Assembly: GCA_021824175.1 (NCBI GenBank)
Contig: JAKALP010000019.1
Coordinates: 35,532-99,531, forward strand
Reading direction: 5' to 3'
From: Deltaproteobacteria bacterium
Lineage (GTDB): Bacteria; Desulfobacterota; Desulfobacteria; Desulfobacterales; Desulfosarcinaceae
DNA: 64,000 nucleotides
Shown here: piece after piece, positions 19,389-27,869 of the stretch
Position numbering within the stretch: position 1 is the first letter of the stretch
How the letters are laid out: the number at the start of each line of letters is the position of its first letter
Made by a program: the position numbers and the translations under genes
The notes under the pieces: model-generated
Database searches by the model: none
Told to the model about the DNA's origin: nothing
The model's input: the letters and a program-made list of their open reading frames with translations, nothing else

Positions 19389-20532
19389 TTTGCTTTACTC
19401 CACTTAGGGTTTTAAAGTGTTGTACGTCTAAGTAATTGCCCACCCCTTCCTCGATATACGACGCGATCTGCGCGCGATATTCGGCCGAGGCGAGCTTTTT
19501 CTCCTCGTTCTTCTGGGTAAGACAAGAGATCTCCACCAGCACGCTGGGTACCTCAATCTGGGATAGAACCACAAAGGGCGCCATCTTGATGCCGAAATCC
19601 TTGACCTTGGCATCGTGGTGCTTCACGTTGCGGAAGAGACTATCCTGAATGGAGGCCGCCAAGCGCGCCGACTCCTGCCGTTTCACGGTATTGCCGATGT
19701 CCTGGACAATGGCGTCCAGCTCCCGAATGGTGTAGTGGGACTCCTTGTTCTCCTGTTCGGCCAGCTGCAGGGTATCGGAGGTTAGAGGCGGGCCGAAGTA
19801 ATAGGTTTCGATGATATTGACCGCACGGTCGGGCAGCGAATTGACATGCACCGAGATAAACAAATCAGCTTTGTGCTCCTTGGCAAAGGCCACCCGCTCG
19901 GCCAGGGAGAGGGTGCGGTCTTCGGTGCGGGTCAGCAGAATATTATAACCGCCCTGCTTTTGCATGGATTCCTTGAGCCGTTGGGCCACATCGAGCGTGA
20001 TCTCTTTTTCCTTGATGCCGTGGAGGCCGATGGCGCCAGGGTCGGCTCCCCCATGCCCCGGATCAATGATGATGGTTTTGACATCCAAACCGAACAAGGT
20101 CGAGAGCCGGATATGATCATTGCCTGAAAGCAAAAGATTATAATCGGCCACTTTTTGATCTCCGGGCAAATCAAAATCCCAGATGGGGATCTGCTCCATC
20201 ACGCTGGCCCCATCCGGTTCCTGGGTCTGCGGCTGAGCAGCAGCCATGGCTTTATTCGATGGCGCCAGCCCCTTGACGGCCGCCGTGGCGGCCGGCTGGG
20301 CCGCGGGAGCATGCACGCGGCTGTTGGACACGGACCAGCCGTGGAACGAAAAAGATACGATGGCCAGACCCAGTACGATAAGCAATGCCCGTCCTGTTTT
20401 CCGGAAAAGCGGACGCTGAAGCAATGTCGGACGCTCCTGAGGCAGCTTTCCAGACATCCGCATGTTGTCCAAATAAACCCCTTTAAGCATGGCGGTCTTG
20501 GGGTTTTCAGTGCGTCGACGGTTTAACCACAT
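19375..20532 (-). CDS. N-acetylmuramoyl-L-alanine amidase (Amidase_3, AmiC-like)
   Basis: A 385-aa membrane-anchored cell-wall hydrolase that splits the amide between MurNAc and L-Ala. A single N-terminal membrane helix (about 47-66) would place the enzyme in the periplasm. The zinc site is His160 (IIDPGHGGADPGA), Glu175 (KEKEITLDVA) and His229 (LFISVHVNSLPD); the catalytic Glu334 is in VLVEISCLTQ. The linker 70-120 is Ala/Pro rich. The first ATG (20532) has AAAGGAT very close; ATGs at codons 15 and 24-26 are alternatives. It precedes and overlaps the actin-like gene, suggesting filament-guided wall cutting. Confidence 0.88.
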   Translation of the reverse strand: MWLNRRRTENPKTAMLKGVYLDNMRMSGKLPQERPTLLQRPLFRKTGRALLIVLGLAIVSFSFHGWSVSNSRVHAPAAQPAATAAVKGLAPSNKAMAAAQPQTQEPDGASVMEQIPIWDFDLPGDQKVADYNLLLSGNDHIRLSTLFGLDVKTIIIDPGHGGADPGAIGLHGIKEKEITLDVAQRLKESMQKQGGYNILLTRTEDRTLSLAERVAFAKEHKADLFISVHVNSLPDRAVNIIETYYFGPPLTSDTLQLAEQENKESHYTIRELDAIVQDIGNTVKRQESARLAASIQDSLFRNVKHHDAKVKDFGIKMAPFVVLSQIEVPSVLVEISCLTQKNEEKKLASAEYRAQIASYIEEGVGNYLDVQHFKTLSGVKQNERK

Positions 20533-20961
20533 ATCCTTTAGACCTGAATGAAGTCTCCGGTCTCTGGCCCTATCTCGGATTTTTCAAGCAAAACCCATGC
20601 CTGTCGGGCAAGCCAGCCGCCATCGCTTCAAAATACTGAATTGATGGTGAAGAAGGGGCATTGGAGACATAAGAGGTGACAGAGAATTGACAGCGTTTAT
20701 GGCCGAAACAGCCGGATCAACATAGCGGATAATGGTGAGGGATTCAAGACAGGACCGATATGGTTGATTGGTTGATTCGTTGATTGGTGGAATACGCTGG
20801 ATGATGGAGCGATCCGCTTTTGTCGTAGTCGTACGCGTACGAGCACAACCCTTGACGAATGCTATTAGCTGTAGGGTGCATTCCATGCACCTATCCAAGA
20901 ACCTCTACATTTTACTTCAACTTGGGCGGTGTTTTATGAAAAATGGTGCGCGAAGCGCACC
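20533..20961. other. Intergenic 429 bp with two REP-like hairpins
   Basis: Upstream of the amidase gene and downstream of the unknown 540-aa gene, both leftward. Apart from REP-like hairpins at 20871-20891 and 20945-20961, no gene was recognised. Short open frames here lack ribosome sites. Confidence 0.5.
20871..20891. repeat. REP-like hairpin GTAG-GGTGCAT-TCC-ATGCACC
   Basis: Perfect 7-bp stem (20875-20891) preceded by GTAG. It is oriented opposite to the next copy 54 bp away, so the two form a BIME-like pair. Confidence 0.6.
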
Positions 20962-20965
20962 CTAC
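20945..20965. repeat. REP-like hairpin GGTGCGC-GAA-GCGCACC plus CTAC
   Basis: Perfect 7-bp stem. The CTA of its tail is the stop codon (TAG on the minus strand) of the neighbouring leftward gene, so the repeat directly follows that gene and could act as a terminator or 3'-end stabiliser. Confidence 0.6.
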
Positions 20966-22584
20966 AAATCCAACTTCTTCCGGCATGCCAGCGCGAAGTC
21001 TTCTGGATAGTGGCCATTGATCCAGCGCAGTTGGGCCTCGCTGAAGGCGCCCGGCGATTCGGGCAGGCGGGGCAGAAACACGTAGAGCAACCGTTGATCA
21101 TCTTCTTTGATATGAAAGCGCTTGCTGTATTCGATGACTGTGATCATGGCCGCGCCCAGGGCGGTTAAAACCTGCATGGCGGTCAGCAAGGCACGATCCA
21201 ATGATGCCCTGACGGCGGTGTCCGCTTCCAGGATGTTGCCCACGGCACCGCGGGGCATCAGCTGCAGTTCCCACTGGGAGGTCTGGGCTTTGGGCACAAA
21301 GAGCAGCACGTGCTCGTCCTGGTGCACGATCAAATCCCTGGGGCGGTCGCCGCGGCCGTCCATGCGCTTGTTGGCGGCGATGGCCGCTTCATAGCATTGG
21401 AAAAAGGAGCGGCCGGTGCGACGCCGGTATTCCCGGACAAACTCCTGGATCATGTCCCCGCAGGCAAAAGCGGGCAGCTCCATTTGACGTTCGGGGTCGG
21501 CCACCGTGGCCGGAATCAAGGCATACTGTTGGTGGATCTGCTGATGGGAGGCATGCAACCGGTAGCCATTGGGAGCATAGTCAAAGCCATAGTTCCAGCC
21601 CCAGAGCGTGGCGCTGAAGGGCAGAGCGGAAGCCTTTTTCTTCTGCTGCAACGCGCCCAGGATCGCCTGCCGCATCTGCTCCAGTTCATCGGCGCTCACT
21701 TCGCGGCGCCGGGACGATGGCGCCAACCCCAGGTCTTCGGCCACGCGCACATAGGTGCGTTGGTAGTACAGATGACGCAGCCCTTGGATGTCGGTGGCGC
21801 TCAAATCCGCGGCCGCATAGCGCACGCTGTCGTGGGCCATGTTGGCCGCGTAGTGGCCCCAGGGAATATAGCTGTTGCGGCGCAGATACTCGTAGATGTG
21901 ACTGCCCTCGTGCCGCCACTCAGCCGTGATCTCGCTTTGGCCCTGGACGCCGGGCCGCAGCACCATGGCCTCTTTGTATGCATCGGGCAGACAGGGATTG
22001 TTGGCCACGGAGTCAAAGAGCTGCTCATCCGAAATCCGGGGCCGGAAGCCGCCGTTGCCATTGACTTCAAACACCAGCCCTTCGGGCGCGCCGGTGGTGG
22101 GATTGAGGATAAATTCACAGCAGCTTTGCGCCAAAGGAATCAAATCCTGGGCATCGGTGGAAGTTGCGGCCAGGGCCAGTTTCAGCGGTCGTGGCAACGA
22201 TTGAATGAAACCGGCGCTCCGCCCGGCTCCCAGCTGCGGCTCAGTGATCTGGCTGAGGGAAGCCTGGGGCCGTTGGGCTATGGCGATGCGGCTGATGTCG
22301 GCCGCCGCACGGTCGGCCCAGCCCTTGCCGATATAAGTCGTCCCCTTGAAGTCAAAGGCGTTGGCGATTTCATAGATTGGGTCCGCCCCAGGTTCGTTGA
22401 CATCACCAGACGGAAAGTTGACCGCATTGTCGCAAATGTCGCCGGCCGGCGTGCGGCCCAACGTCATCCGATCATCCGCCACGCGCAGGTTGGCCACCGA
22501 AAAACGGGGCAGATGTAAACCAAAGATGAATCGCCCTTCGGGGGCCACACAGGTTCGCAAGGGGGGCAAAGGTTTATTACTCAT
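20962..22584 (-). CDS. Unknown 540-aa protein
   Basis: A soluble 540-aa protein I do not recognise. It has no signal peptide and no membrane segment. Notable patterns are a cysteine-containing region near 155 (LAQSCCEFILNP), an EWRHEGSHIYEYLRR segment near 225 with two histidines, and YRLHASHQQIHQQYALIP near 345, which loosely resembles the His-rich motif of HIT/galactose-1-phosphate uridylyltransferase-like enzymes. The C-terminal half alternates strands and helices (DLIVHQDEHVLLFVPKAQTSQW). The HIT resemblance is weak and could be chance. ATG 22584 has no clear purine-rich site. Codon use is like its neighbours. Confidence 0.65.
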   Translation of the reverse strand: MSNKPLPPLRTCVAPEGRFIFGLHLPRFSVANLRVADDRMTLGRTPAGDICDNAVNFPSGDVNEPGADPIYEIANAFDFKGTTYIGKGWADRAAADISRIAIAQRPQASLSQITEPQLGAGRSAGFIQSLPRPLKLALAATSTDAQDLIPLAQSCCEFILNPTTGAPEGLVFEVNGNGGFRPRISDEQLFDSVANNPCLPDAYKEAMVLRPGVQGQSEITAEWRHEGSHIYEYLRRNSYIPWGHYAANMAHDSVRYAAADLSATDIQGLRHLYYQRTYVRVAEDLGLAPSSRRREVSADELEQMRQAILGALQQKKKASALPFSATLWGWNYGFDYAPNGYRLHASHQQIHQQYALIPATVADPERQMELPAFACGDMIQEFVREYRRRTGRSFFQCYEAAIAANKRMDGRGDRPRDLIVHQDEHVLLFVPKAQTSQWELQLMPRGAVGNILEADTAVRASLDRALLTAMQVLTALGAAMITVIEYSKRFHIKEDDQRLLYVFLPRLPESPGAFSEAQLRWINGHYPEDFALACRKKLDL

Positions 22585-22862
22585 TCAGAAACGTCGATCC
22601 CATGGACTAAAGAGTTTGTAGCGCTGCGGTGCACCAAAGGCGCGTGCCGATCACAGTGAACCAGGACTTTCCATTGACGGCCTGTATCCGACAGCCAATC
22701 CCCACGTTCCGAAATATAGTTAACCGCAATGGGTGTCAATTCAAACCATTGCGAGTGCCTGGTTGACTAAAGGACCCGACCAGCATAGGATCGCCATGGA
22801 TTCAACGGCTTGCGCGGCTCCGGCGCACGCCCCATCCCATCGATAAAAAAAGGACTGCTCAG

Positions 22863-24311
22863 TTGACAAGAAAAATATTCCCGCTCAGCATCAGCCAGAA
22901 AATCATCATCGCGTCGGCCGTCGGCCTGATCGCGGCCCTGTTGATCGGCGGCACTTCCTATGAATATTTGCGCTCCTTGCGAACCAAACAGACGCTCGTG
23001 GAGAGCGTCGATGACCTGAGCAACACCATTCTGGAACTGCGGCGCTACGAGAAGAACTACCTTCTCTACTCAGCCCAGGAGGACCTGTCGGAAAACCGCC
23101 GCTACGCCCAGCAGGCGCGCGACATGCTGGCCTCCATACGAAAAACAAGCGCCCGGCTTAAAATCGGAAAGGAGCTTGGCCGCCTGGGCGACCGCCTCAT
23201 CGAATACAACGAAATCATGGATCAGGTGGCCTTCTGCGCCGCCGGCACGGCCGATACCTGCGGCCCGTTCGAAGACCGTCTGCGCGAAAGCGGCAAAGAG
23301 CTGGTGGATATCTCCCAGAACATGGTTCGCATGGAGCGCGAGCTCATTCTCAAAAGTCTGATCACCCTGGAGAACAACCTGATCATCTTCCTGGTCATCG
23401 CCATGTTCATGGGCGGCTTTTTCATTTTCTTCGTGGCCGCCAAGATCGTGCGGCCGTTGCGGGTGGTTGAAAAAACCACGGTGCGCATCGCCCAGGGGGA
23501 CTTCAAACCCCTGCCGGTGACCAAGTCCTATGATGAAACCCAGCGTGTCATGGAAGCCTTCAACCGCATGATCACCGAACTGGAGCGGCGCCAGGAGCAA
23601 CTGGTGCAGGTCAAGAAGCTCACCTCCATCGGCATCTTGGCCGCGGGCATCGCCCACCAGTTGAACAACCCGCTGAACAATATCTCTACTTCTCTCCAAA
23701 TTCTATCCGAAGAGTTCGGCCAGGGCCACTCGGAATTCTTCCGCCAGATGCTGACCAACTGCGGCCAGGAGATCATCCGCGCCCGGGAGATCGTCAAGGG
23801 ATTATTGGAGTTTTCGCGGGAGAAGGAATTCGCTCTGAGCATATGGAAGCTGCGCGAGGTGGTGGACCGCTCCTTCCGGCTGATCTCCAGCCAGGTCCCC
23901 AGCAACATCGAGCTCGCATCGGACGTGCCGCCCGACCTGGAACTCAACCTGGACGGCCAACGCATGCAGGAAGTATTTCTCAATCTGTTGATGAACGCCA
24001 TCCAGGCCATCGAGCCCATGCCGGGTCAGATCAAGATCACGGCTGAAAAAGTAATTGTGGATAATCGTAACTCCTTTGCGCGGGTCGTGGTCGCCGATAC
24101 CGGCAAGGGCATCGACCCCAAGGACCTGGGCCGCATCTTCGACCCCTTCTTTACTACCAAGGAGGTCGGTTCAGGCACGGGCCTGGGATTGTCCATCGTT
24201 TACGGCATCATTAAGAAGCACAATGGAAGCATCAGCGTGGAGAGCCAGCCTGGGGCGGGCACGCGCTTCGTGATCCGTCTGCCCCTGGCGCTGCCGCAGA
24301 AAGGTCCTTGA
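22863..24311 (+). CDS. Membrane sensor histidine kinase (HAMP, HisKA, HATPase)
   Basis: A 482-aa two-component kinase. Membrane helices at about 12-33 and 172-193 enclose a helical periplasmic sensor of roughly 138 residues with two cysteines (Cys125, Cys133). HAMP spans about 194-246, and the phospho-histidine is His265 in AGIAHQLNNPLNN. The ATPase domain has LLMNAIQAI (N box), VADTGKGIDPKDLG (G1) and IFDPFFTTKEVGSGTGLGL (F/G2). TTG 22863 is the start, after AAAGGACTGCTCAG. It is 9 bp upstream of its sigma-54 regulator. The same architecture recurs at 58021-59466, so the two systems are paralogous. The signal is unknown. Confidence 0.93.
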   Translation: MTRKIFPLSISQKIIIASAVGLIAALLIGGTSYEYLRSLRTKQTLVESVDDLSNTILELRRYEKNYLLYSAQEDLSENRRYAQQARDMLASIRKTSARLKIGKELGRLGDRLIEYNEIMDQVAFCAAGTADTCGPFEDRLRESGKELVDISQNMVRMERELILKSLITLENNLIIFLVIAMFMGGFFIFFVAAKIVRPLRVVEKTTVRIAQGDFKPLPVTKSYDETQRVMEAFNRMITELERRQEQLVQVKKLTSIGILAAGIAHQLNNPLNNISTSLQILSEEFGQGHSEFFRQMLTNCGQEIIRAREIVKGLLEFSREKEFALSIWKLREVVDRSFRLISSQVPSNIELASDVPPDLELNLDGQRMQEVFLNLLMNAIQAIEPMPGQIKITAEKVIVDNRNSFARVVVADTGKGIDPKDLGRIFDPFFTTKEVGSGTGLGLSIVYGIIKKHNGSISVESQPGAGTRFVIRLPLALPQKGP

Positions 24312-24320
24312 GACTCTTAA

Positions 24321-25682
24321 ATGGAAACTGCCCGCATTCTGGTGGTGGACGACGAAGCCATCGCGCGTGAAAATCTCGCCTATGTCCTGCGCAAGGAGGG
24401 CCACACCGTGGTATGCGCCGAAAACGGCGCTGCCGCCTTGCAAGCCTTGGAACAGGCCACCTTTGACCTGGTCATGACCGATCTGCGCATGCAGCACGTG
24501 GACGGCATGCAGGTGCTGGCCGCCGTCAAAAAGCAGCAACCCTCCGCCGAAGTGATCATCATCACCGGTTTTGCCACCGTGAATACGGCCGTGGAAGCCA
24601 TGCGCGCGGGGGCCTTCTTCTACGTCTCCAAGCCCTACCAAATCGAAGATGTGCGCATGCTGGTGCAGCAGGCCCTGGAAAAACGCTTTTTGCGGCGCAC
24701 GGTCAGCGAACTCAAAAGCCAAATCAAGGAACAACGCACGGCTGGCCCCATCCTGATCGGCGCCAGCCCCAAAATGGAAGAACTTAAAAAATCCATCAGC
24801 CAGATCGCCGTGGCCGACTGCGCGGTCGTCATTCTGGGCGAAACCGGCACCGGCAAGGAGCTGGTGGCGCGCCTGATCCACCACCTGAGCCCACGCGCCA
24901 ACCAGCGCTTTCTGGCCGTCAACTGCGGCGCCTTCAGCGAAGAACTTCTATCCAATGAACTCTTCGGTCATGAAAAAGAAGCCTTTACCGGCGCGCGCGG
25001 CATCAAGAAAGGCCTGTTTGAAACCGTCCAGGGCGGCACCATTCTGCTGGATGAAATCGGCGACATGCCCCTGACCATGCAAGTCAAACTGCTGCGGGTT
25101 TTACAGGAGAAAAGTCTGATGCGGGTAGGCGGCACCGAAGAAGTTCCCGTGGATCTGCGCGTGCTGGCCGCCACCAATAAGGATTTGCGCGCCCAGGTGG
25201 AAAAAGGATTGTTCCGCCCCGATCTCTTCTTCCGACTGAGCGTCATGACCGTGCTCGTTCCGCCCCTGTCCGAACGCCGCGAAGACATCCCCTTGCTCGC
25301 CAAACACTTCCTGCGCAAATACAGCAGCTACCGCACGATCCCGGTGGAAGAAATCGAGCCCGCGGCCCTGGAGATCCTCATGAATTATGAATTTCCCGGC
25401 AACGTGCGCGAGCTGGAGAACATTATGGAGCGCGCCGCCGCCGTGACCAAGGGCCCGGCCATTTCCGTCCAGGACCTGCCACCCGATCTGCAGCAACGCC
25501 GCCTGATCCTCAGCCGCAGCAATCGCTTCCAGGAATTTCTGACCCTGGAAGAAAATGAACGCGAATATATCGCCTGGATTCTCAACCAGGTGAACCAAAA
25601 CAAAACCCGGGCCGCCGAAATTCTCGGCATCGACCGGGTCTCTTTGTGGCGCAAACTGCGACGGTATCAGATGGATGAGTAA
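24321..25682 (+). CDS. Sigma-54-dependent response regulator, NtrC family, with variant GAFTGA loop
   Basis: A 453-aa bacterial enhancer-binding protein: receiver domain (1-120, phosphorylated Asp54 in LVMTDLRM), AAA+ domain (about 140-375; Walker A GETGTGKE, Walker B ILLDEIGDMP) and a Fis-type helix-turn-helix (NKTRAAEILGIDRVSLWRKL). The sigma-54 contact loop reads EAFTGA in GHEKEAFTGARG, with Glu in place of the first Gly of GAFTGA. ATG 24321 is 9 bp after the kinase gene. It would be phosphorylated by that kinase and act at sigma-54 promoters. Its 3' 430 bp are repeated, diverged, at 27455-27893. Confidence 0.93.
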   Translation: METARILVVDDEAIARENLAYVLRKEGHTVVCAENGAAALQALEQATFDLVMTDLRMQHVDGMQVLAAVKKQQPSAEVIIITGFATVNTAVEAMRAGAFFYVSKPYQIEDVRMLVQQALEKRFLRRTVSELKSQIKEQRTAGPILIGASPKMEELKKSISQIAVADCAVVILGETGTGKELVARLIHHLSPRANQRFLAVNCGAFSEELLSNELFGHEKEAFTGARGIKKGLFETVQGGTILLDEIGDMPLTMQVKLLRVLQEKSLMRVGGTEEVPVDLRVLAATNKDLRAQVEKGLFRPDLFFRLSVMTVLVPPLSERREDIPLLAKHFLRKYSSYRTIPVEEIEPAALEILMNYEFPGNVRELENIMERAAAVTKGPAISVQDLPPDLQQRRLILSRSNRFQEFLTLEENEREYIAWILNQVNQNKTRAAEILGIDRVSLWRKLRRYQMDE

Positions 25683-26082
25683 AGGCTAATCCACCTGATC
25701 TGTAAAAATAAAAGCTATCCTATGGGCAGTTTAACTACCAAAATTGCGATATCAGGGGACATCGGCCAAATACTCCCCTACCCTTTCAATAATGTCTCTC
25801 TAGAATTGGTTAAGAAACCCGTCTGCGGGTAGTATCAACTTATCTATTTTTTTGATTTCAGGCAGGATTTTAGGGCCAAAATAAAATTCTTCGAGGCAGG
25901 TCCGAAATAGTTAGGCTAACGGTCGTTCGATTAACCCCATTTTTCTTCGACCGAAATTTTCGGTGGCACCGAGTGTCTCTTCCGATTCCGTGCCTATCGC
26001 CGCAAAGGCCCTCGGTTCGGCCGAGCAACCCAATATGCAATATCCCCGGCGTTCGTGTCACCAGCCGAAAAAGAATAGAACC
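25683..26082. other. Intergenic 400 bp, possible decayed gene
   Basis: No intact gene. On the minus strand around 25790-25930 a frame reads FYFGPKILPEIKKIDKLI and then meets stops. This looks like the worn C-terminus of a former protein, which I cannot identify. The first 20 bp after the NtrC-type stop are shared with the duplicate at 27870-27893. Confidence 0.3.
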
Positions 26083-26556
26083 TCAGTGGATCTTGTCGGA
26101 TAATCGTGGGTCGATGTAAAGCGATTGGGGCTTGCCAATCTTTAAGGATGCAAACTCAGGGTGCAGGGGGTTAATCACATAGTTGCTGTCGTTGGGCACC
26201 ACTGAGGAAGGTACCTTCAAGGCCAGGTATTGATTTTCTTCAAGCCAAGCCTTGCCCAATTGTTGAGTTTGATCCGGGATGGGGTGTTGCGACCAGTTTC
26301 GCGGAAGCTCTGATTCCGGCCAAGTGGTCACCAAGACTTCGTCGAATTCCACCGGAATGGCCACAAAGTCTCGGATATCTTCATCTTTATCTAAGTGAAC
26401 GATCAACTCCAAGATGGCAAGGGATAAACTGTCGGCTGTATACACCGCGAGATGTCCAGGAGGATTCCACCGGCCGCCGAAAGTCTTGGCGCCCTCCCCA
26501 GCAAAAGCTTTCTTTGCATACTTCTTTTTTGTGATGCGCCAGGCCTTGATTTTCAT
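26083..26556 (-). CDS. RES-domain toxin (NAD+ phosphorylase/glycohydrolase family)
   Basis: A 157-aa RES-domain toxin; characterised members deplete cellular NAD+. The family residues are visible: Arg29 in GGRWNPPG, Tyr39 in LAVYTADS and Glu50 in LAILELIVH, together with the C-terminal VINPLHPEFA and PLYID-like end. The ATG at 26556 overlaps the antitoxin stop (ATGA), a coupled arrangement typical of Xre/RES pairs. Composition is lower in GC than neighbouring genes, fitting lateral acquisition. Confidence 0.9.
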   Translation of the reverse strand: MKIKAWRITKKKYAKKAFAGEGAKTFGGRWNPPGHLAVYTADSLSLAILELIVHLDKDEDIRDFVAIPVEFDEVLVTTWPESELPRNWSQHPIPDQTQQLGKAWLEENQYLALKVPSSVVPNDSNYVINPLHPEFASLKIGKPQSLYIDPRLSDKIH

Positions 26557-26957
26557 CCAGGAAAGATCCCATGGTCAATGCGGCCAAGCAAGGCAATGAC
26601 TTCTAGGGCCCCTAATTGCGTATCGGTATACTCCAATGGAATCTTGCCGCCCAGGCCTCGGGCCGGCTTCTTTAACCAGCCTTCGGCTTTCTCGCGGCTG
26701 CCCATAACGTCGATGGCCATGTCTAATACCTGGGCCAGACGCAAAATGCGCTCGGATTCATCGGTTGATAATCGTCCGGCCGCCCGACGCCGATCCAAGG
26801 TTCGTTTGGGGATCTGCACAATTTTAGCCAAAGCATTATCGGTCAGATTCAGCCCTTGACGCAGCTGGTCAAAGGAGTCGGTCGGCAATCCCGCCCTGAG
26901 CTGAGCAATCATCTGGTCGGTGGTCTCGGTTTTTAGATTGAGCGAATGGATTTGCAT
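26553..26957 (-). CDS. Xre/MbcA/ParS-type antitoxin
   Basis: A 134-aa antitoxin of the Xre/ParS (DUF2384) kind that partners RES toxins. The N-terminal helix-turn-helix reads LRQGLNLTDNALAKIVQIPKR. The C-terminal toxin-binding region has ILRLAQVLDMAIDVMGSREKAEGWL and PARGLGGKIPLEYTDTQLGALEV, the family's hallmark block. The frame is open upstream to 27200, but ATG 26957 has AAGGAGGCTATA in front. It sits directly downstream of a four-repeat operator. Confidence 0.92.
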   Translation of the reverse strand: MQIHSLNLKTETTDQMIAQLRAGLPTDSFDQLRQGLNLTDNALAKIVQIPKRTLDRRRAAGRLSTDESERILRLAQVLDMAIDVMGSREKAEGWLKKPARGLGGKIPLEYTDTQLGALEVIALLGRIDHGIFPG

Positions 26958-26988
26958 TATAGCCTCCTTATTCAGCTCCATATTCTTG

Positions 26989-27068
26989 CATTTGGCTACA
27001 ATATATGCGTCATTTGCCAATCTGTAAAGTTTTATCTGCATTTGGCCATATGACGGGTGCCATTTGCC
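26989..27068 (-). promoter_or_regulatory. Promoter and four-repeat operator of the Xre/RES module
   Basis: On the minus strand TTTACA (27023-27028) and TATATT (27000-27005) with a 17-bp spacer form a strong sigma-70 promoter. On the plus strand, copies of CATTTG(G)C start at 26989, 27011, 27039 and 27061, spaced 22, 28 and 22 bp. The first two overlap or follow the -10 box, and the others lie upstream of -35. This is a clear autoregulatory operator layout; binding by the Xre protein is inferred. Confidence 0.7.
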
Positions 27069-27223
27069 GTTAATGCTGGATTCAGTTGGGGTAACCCCGT
27101 CTAAAGGAAAAGAAGTGTTGTGAACGCCACGGTGCCGAAGGTCGAATTCCTGTAGGGGTAACCCCAACATTCGAAATACCAGAGGTAAAGTGATATTCAC
27201 ATCATTAGGCCCCGCCCTGCCTG

Positions 27224-27239
27224 ATTCTCATATCGCAGG
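27224..27239 (+). repeat. ATTCTCATATCGCAGG element, half copy
   Basis: Same 16 bases as the left arm of the palindrome at 28043-28084; here the right arm is replaced by ACAGCACCTGTGTTATC. Confidence 0.55.
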
Positions 27240-27452
27240 TTTGACAGCACCTGTGTTATCAACTGGCAATAGCACGATTAAGAACCACCAAGAAAACGTT
27301 CTTTTGTTATTCAACATAGAAACAAAAACAGCATTGCACCAAATTCGAAAGTTAGGGGCGTCTCGCTAAACCATTAACGGAAGTATTAATGGTGAGCCCC
27401 TTTATCAACAAGAATTATGTCACAATAGTCCCCTACGTGCCCTTGTTTCCCC

Positions 27453-27869
27453 TTGGCCGAACGCCGCGAAGACATCCCCTTGCTCGCCAAACACTTCCTG
27501 CGCAAATACAGCAGCTACCGCACGATCCCGGTGGAAGAAATCGAACCCGCGGCCCTGGACATCCTGATGGACTATGAATTTCCCGGCAACGTGCGCGAGC
27601 TGGAGAACATCATGGAGCGCGCCGCCGCCGTGACCAAAGGCCAGGCCATCTCCGTCCAGGACCTGCCGCCCGACCTCCAGCAGCGCCGCCTGATCCTCAG
27701 CCGCAGCAATCGCTTTCAGGAATTTCTGACCGTGGAAGAAAACGAACGTGAATATATCGCCTGGATTCTCAACCAAGTGAACCAAAACAAGACCCGCGCC
27801 GCCGAAATTCTCGGCATCGACCGGGTCTCTTTGTGGCGCAAACTACGGCGGTATCAGATGGATGAATAG
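27453..27869 (+). pseudogene. Truncated duplicate of an NtrC-family regulator 3' end
   Basis: From about 27455 to 27893 the DNA repeats 25270-25703 with scattered substitutions. The frame encodes only the end of the AAA+ domain and the Fis-type helix-turn-helix (about 138 residues) of the regulator at 24321-25682, with a few changes such as LEILMNYEF to LDILMDYEF and KGPAIS to KGQAIS. There is no receiver, Walker A or start signal, so it is most likely a non-functional fragment. The changes are many enough that it may derive from another paralogue rather than a fresh local copy. Confidence 0.85.

Larger units (their letters stand above)
26958..27452. other. Intergenic 495 bp between the Xre antitoxin and the ntrC 3' duplicate
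   Basis: The left part (26989-27068) holds the promoter and operator of the toxin-antitoxin pair. A 16-bp ATTCTCATATCGCAGG element is at 27224-27239. CCATTAA-N8-TTAATGG at about 27371-27392 is a small inverted repeat. No gene was seen. Confidence 0.45.
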
